Source: Casuarina equisetifolia (Eukaryota; Streptophyta; Magnoliopsida; Fagales; Casuarinaceae). Taken from it: 64,000 nt of DNA. Position 1 is the stretch's first letter; the number at the start of each line of letters is the position of its first letter. The notes beneath the pieces were generated by a model. It saw only the letters and a program-made list of their open reading frames with translations. It made no database searches and was not told the origin of the DNA. The stretch is from contig CM052355.1 of the NCBI GenBank assembly GCA_028551475.1, forward strand, positions 15,459,543 to 15,523,542. The letters run 5' to 3'. A program made the translations under genes and the position numbers. Positions 59,368 to 64,000 of this stretch are shown here, piece by piece.

Positions 59368-59543
59368 CAGAGAGATCTAATTCTCCCAGATCTCCTCGTT
59401 TCCGTTCGATTCTCATACGGTTTACCTTGATCGATCCGTCCCAATCTCGTTCTCTCATCGTAGTTTTTGTTTTCGTCGTCGGAAGGTAACTTTATTTAAT
59501 CGTTGGGATCAGATCGGTAATCTTGGAAAGCGGCTTTGTGTCG

Positions 59544-62500
59544 ATGGAGGCGATCGAAGAGTTGTCTCAGCTGTCGGAGTCGATGCGGCAAGCCGCGGCC
59601 CTGCTTGCCGACGAAGACGTTGATGAAAGCTCAAGCTCCAGTTCTTCAAGAAGATCCTCTACTTTTCTCAATGTCGTGGCTCTTGGCAATGTTGTAAGTG
59701 CACCCATTTATCTCTGTGCTCGTACTCCTTTTTTCATGTCTGTGCCTGCCTTTTTACGTGTGTACGTACGCATCGATGTCCTGGTGGTTTGGATTTGTGT
59801 ATTCAGAGAAAGGGAGATCTCATCGATTTCTTTATATGCCTAAGAGTTTTTGGATTGAATTCTTTTCTTAGAGGGGAAAGATATTTCATTTTCACTTGTG
59901 TCAGTATTTGACGTATTCCAATGTGCTACGTGTTTTGTGTGGTTACTATAACATAATTCATGGAATCTATTTCAATAAGTGGATTTTAATCTGACGTATT
60001 ATCATTAAATTAATTGATTGAAGTTTTATTGGCGATTTTTGATGAATCTGGATATGGGATTATTTGCCTTGGCCATTGATTCTTTGCGATGTCCGCTTTT
60101 GATATCATTGTGTAATGTTGTTTAGTATCCCATCTCCTCGAAATTTAGCATTTCGAGTTTAGCCTAAGGGTGAGGTTATTTCATACTTATAGTCTTGGAG
60201 TTCGCAGGTACCATATTTTCTACGTTAAAAATGGAAAGTCTAGATTGTTTTACTCTGTGCTCAAAGGTTATAGGAAACTGTTTGAAAATCATTTCCGACT
60301 GGGGATTTTATTTCCTCTTATTTTGTTATTCATATGCTGATGCATCTACTTTTCATTTTTATTTTGTTGCCCCTCAAAATGGGATAGGGTGCTGGTAAGT
60401 CTGCAGTTTTGAACAGCTTGATTGGGCATCCTGTACTGGTAAGTTGGATTTTATTTATTTATTTTTTCCCTATATTCTTTAGAACTCGGTTAAGATTTAT
60501 TACCTCTTTGTTCAGCCAACTGGTGAAAATGGTGCCACTCGAGCTCCCATAAGCATTGATCTACAGAGGGATGGTTCTTTGAGCAGCAAATCGATCATTT
60601 TGCAGATCGATAATAAATCTCAGCAAGTTTCTGCAAGTTAGTATGAACAATTTTTAGTCTCTTACTACCATAACTTCATGTTAGAGTCTGTTTTTGTTCC
60701 ATATGTCTAGTATGAGGAGCTTCTTCTGAGTACTTTAACGGTGTAATGACTAACCTGGCAGTTCTAGAATGGTTGATAAAATCTTCTGAGCCAGTAATTT
60801 TGTGATGACTGCAACCCCTTTTAGTCCCTGTGTGACAGTCTTATAATGATTTAACAAATGCTGGGGGATGTTCCAAATATCATTATTTTGTCAATATGCT
60901 AGTCTGTTCTTATTGGTACTCTTTAGCTGTTTGATGTGCTCTAGTTAATTGCTCTGGTTCTTATGCAGGTGCTTTACGGCATTCTCTGCAGGATAGACTG
61001 AGTAAGGTTTCCTCAGGCAAGAGTCGAGATGAAATATATTTGAAGCTGCGCACTAGTACAGGTTGGTTAATAGTTGATAGTCTTTCACCTCTCTTATGCT
61101 CACTTCCTGGATGACAATCTTATTTGGGAAATGAGAAGTTGTTCCAGAAATTCCTGTGTTGCCATTGCCAGACGTTTAGGAGTGCTTAAGTTAATTGTGG
61201 ATGCATTGAACAACATGCAGATGTTAAAAGAGATCACTTTGCAGATTTTATAGTGGCCAATAAGATTGATAATATTTTGTGGTGCTAAGTAACTTTGGAG
61301 GAATTGACTATTATTGTATCTTTTCCTTTTCTCTTTCCCTCAGAGATGGATAGATAATGAATACCTGTGATACTGACCAGCCATTTCATATTACAGTTAT
61401 CTCGATTGCATATTTTTGGTTGTTCTCAGTGATATGTTCTGTATTTGTAGGTGATTTCACACACCCTTGGTTATCTTTTCTACTCCATAATGCACTGATT
61501 AAGATGTTGCTGAAAGAAGATATCTCATGTATGATGTATCAAACAAGTCCTCGAAGTTCATGTTTACAATTATTGGGTGCTTTAGCTCCTTGAAAAAAAT
61601 GCATTACTGTGAAAATTTAGTGTTTAACTGAATCAGATTGAAAAACTGGGTATCTAAGACAATTTGTCTTATCTATCTTCTGAATTGGTGGGAATAACGC
61701 ATGCTGAGGTGAATATCTGCCAACCATCTTATTTGGGCCTTATGTATAAAGTTGGGTTGCTCTGTATGTGAGAAAACCTATACAAACTTTGACAGCATCG
61801 AAAACTTTAGGTACTTCTTTGCTTGGTCATTATGTTTCAACTTTGGTATATTTCTTAAATGGTAATATAGATAGATGTGCTGGCTTAAATTTTTATGGCA
61901 TTATTTAATGTTGGCTTTTGGTGGTAATTATGAATGCTGTTCTATAGAATTTCTGTATTTACATTGCATCTTTGAGCTATTTGTATGATCTGCATTAGAA
62001 CATTTTGAAAGTTGTCTTATGGTTTATGCATCGCTCATTGATTCCTCACTGTTGTGCATATTCTTTTATTCATTAGTATCCTTGATTTTGTTTCTTTAAC
62101 ATCTGACATGATTCTCTGCAGCACCTCCCCTGAAGTTGATTGATTTACCTGGACTGGATCAACGGATAATGGATGAATCCATGGTAAGTAGGGTAATATG
62201 CAATAGCTTTGTTGGATTGAGGGATTTATGTGGCCTAGACCCAAGTGTTTTTCATTCTTGCACTGGGTTATTTTCAATGTGTAATTTTTTTTTTCTCTTG
62301 AAAGAAATAAGTTTTTACGGTGGTCAGCTCCCAGTTTTAGGGTGTTTGAGTTAGTAGTGGAAATGAAACAGCTTTTACTGATAATGTAATAATGGTCCTT
62401 GATTAGGTTAGTGAATATGCTGAGCACAGTGATGCCATTCTGCTAGTCATAGTACCTGCTGCACAGGCACCTGAAGTTGCTTCTTCTCGAGCTTTGAGAT

Positions 62501-63764
62501 CTGCCAAGGAATTCGATGGAGACGGTAAATTTCTTTTGTAGTTGTTACTTTATTTAATGGGGAAAGGGTGGTTAAATTTTATTCCTTCATATAAACCTGG
62601 TTCTTTTGTGATTAGTGCCTATGAATCTTAACCTTGATTACTTCATACACTCTTGTTGTGCTTGGTGTAATATACATCTTGTTTTGTTCCCTTCTCTTCT
62701 CTCTCTAATCAGTTGATTTGAAAGTAATTAAGTGGGATGATGTTGATTACAGGCACCAGAACCATTGGTGTAATTAGTAAAATAGATCAAGCTGCATCAG
62801 ACCAGAAATCTCTTGCTGCAGTTCAGGCTCTCCTGTTAAATCAAGGGCCTTCAAGAGCATCCGATATTCCATGGGTTGCTTTGATAGGTCAATCAGTTTC
62901 AATAGCCTCTGCACAATCTGGCTCTGTTGGCTCAGAGAATTCTTTGGAAACTGCATGGAGAGCAGAGAGTGAAAGTCTTAAGTCCATACTAACTGGAGCT
63001 CCACAAAGTAAGCTTGGGAGAATAGCTTTGGTTGATGCACTAGCACAGCAGATTCGCAACCGTATGAAAGTTCGGCTTCCAAATCTCCTTTCTGGGTGAG
63101 TGTTGCTGATACTACATAAGATTCTGTTTTACACTTTTGCTTTCATTTTTCCTTTTAATTAGCATCTTGTATGATGAACTTTTAGTCTCACAACAGGTAA
63201 TTTCTGTCAGTTCTGATAAATTTGACTTTGTTTCCTCTACTTAATAATTTAGCTATGAGAAACCTTGGATTTTATGGTTTAACAACAGAAGCAGAAGAAA
63301 TCTTATCTAAGTTATCAATACTTGATATTATCATAATTGGTTCATTTAAACCTCTCCTAAACTTTGAGTGGTCTAAATTGGTCTTAGACTTGAAACTTCT
63401 AAGTGTTGCTGGCATGTAGGTTGCACTGAACAAATAAATCCATTTTGGAAAGCATTTGACATGTGAAAATGTGGATGCCATACAGATAACCATTAGACAA
63501 ATTTCCTTTTCTGGAACAACTGCCTTTGAGTGTATTCATATAGTGTTTATTCTGCCAAGTATGATATTATTTTTCCAGTTAATTGGGCTGCTAATACCTG
63601 TTTCACGTTAATGCAGGTTACAGGGAAAGTCTCAAGTAGTTCAGGACGAGTTGGTTAGGCTTGGTGAACAAATGGTCCAAAGTTCTGAGGGTACCCGAGC
63701 TCTAGCTTTGGAACTTTGCCGTGAGTTTGAGGATAAGTTTCTTCAGCATGTTACATCTGGTGAG
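59544..63764 (+). CDS. DRP2: Dynamin-related protein 2 (DRP2A/B type), first 8 exons; continues beyond the window
   Basis: Exons: 59544-59693, 60388-60438, 60516-60636, 60969-61061, 62122-62183, 62407-62524, 62753-63095, 63617-63764, all with GT-AG borders and a continuous frame. They encode residues 1-362 of an expected 900-odd. The start [18 protein letters not shown] matches the family. GTPase motifs: P-loop GNVGAGKSAV (48-57, split by intron 1), GENGATRAP switch region (about 70-78), DLPGLD (146-151) and SKID (207-210). The [35 protein letters not shown] stretch is nearly invariant in plant DRP2. Known relatives add PH, GED and proline-rich parts, missing here only because the window ends, and act with DRP1 in scission of clathrin-coated vesicles at plasma membrane and trans-Golgi. 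No breaks seen. Confidence 0.95.
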
Positions 63765-64000
63765 GTGAGGGATAAATTCTGTTTATTTGAATTCTTAAAA
63801 GAATCTGAAGCATAAAATTATTTTGTGGGTTACTAGCTGAATTTTGTTGTAGATAACTCTCCTAAATCTGTCAAATTATCAATAAATTGTCTCTCTTTCT
63901 GGTCCAACAATGTCTGAGTGATAAATCATTTTGGATGTTACTTTACGTGAAACCTAAATTAAGAGGATTGAGAAGTTATAGATGAAAGACAAACTAAAGC

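Noticed and set aside
59523-59543. Seven extra residues before the DRP2 start
   Set aside because: The apparent upstream start is TTG. The first ATG in frame is at 59544 and gives [10 protein letters not shown], as in known DRP2 proteins.
1-64000. A previously undescribed multi-gene system, such as a biosynthetic cluster or defence island
   Set aside because: The recognisable host genes (eIF2D, GH81, DRP2 and dead CXE) belong to unrelated pathways and the remaining coding signal is retroelement. Nothing supports a joint system.

Overview
This is eudicot-like plant nuclear DNA. It is AT-rich, has spliced genes with typical plant introns, and is loaded with decayed LTR retrotransposons. I cannot name the species from the sequence alone. 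Three host genes are recognisable and look functional: a minus-strand translation factor eIF2D (8 exons, 35573-41630), a minus-strand intronless GH81 endo-beta-1,3-glucanase (44561-46633), and the first eight exons of a plus-strand DRP2-type dynamin (from 59544, running off the right edge). They share no obvious pathway: eIF2D acts in translation, GH81 on extracellular beta-1,3-glucan, DRP2 in clathrin-mediated membrane scission.

The left half (1-31.5 kb) is mostly repeats. It holds a degraded minus-strand Copia remnant (about 0.8-7.2 kb), a short GC-rich minus-strand Copia-type element with only a gag-like region (10741-12749), a plus-strand Copia element (13727-18697), a second Copia (20873-26139) and a Ty3/Gypsy element with perfect ACTTT target duplications (26531-31470). 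The Gypsy element carries a further 1.25-kb insertion of unknown type. The Copia element at 13.7-18.7 kb sits inside a dead carboxylesterase gene (CXE18-like, GID1/HSL alpha/beta-hydrolase family). That gene's two halves lie at 18698-19264 and 13267-13721. The first 21 bases of the window match the start of the same gene and are followed by the same upstream DNA, so a second CXE copy probably begins at the left edge.

The right half carries the three good genes. A solo LTR (46742-47134) with perfect CAGAG duplications lies just upstream of the GH81 core promoter. A diverged copy of the GH81 3' flank occurs at 49.5-50.2 kb with no GH81 gene beside it. A third Copia element (50693-56081) has landed in a decayed Gypsy pol fragment.

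I found no CRISPR array, rRNA, tRNA, operon or new defence-like system. The strongest unusual observations are the transposon-split CXE pseudogene and its second copy, a perfect 57-bp inverted repeat with a flanking direct repeat (2336-2560) that looks like a template-switch event, a required GC-AG intron in eIF2D, the solo LTR at the GH81 promoter, and the unidentified insertion in the Gypsy element. Exon borders were set by eye from splice signals, reading frame and family knowledge. No alignment or transcript data were available.
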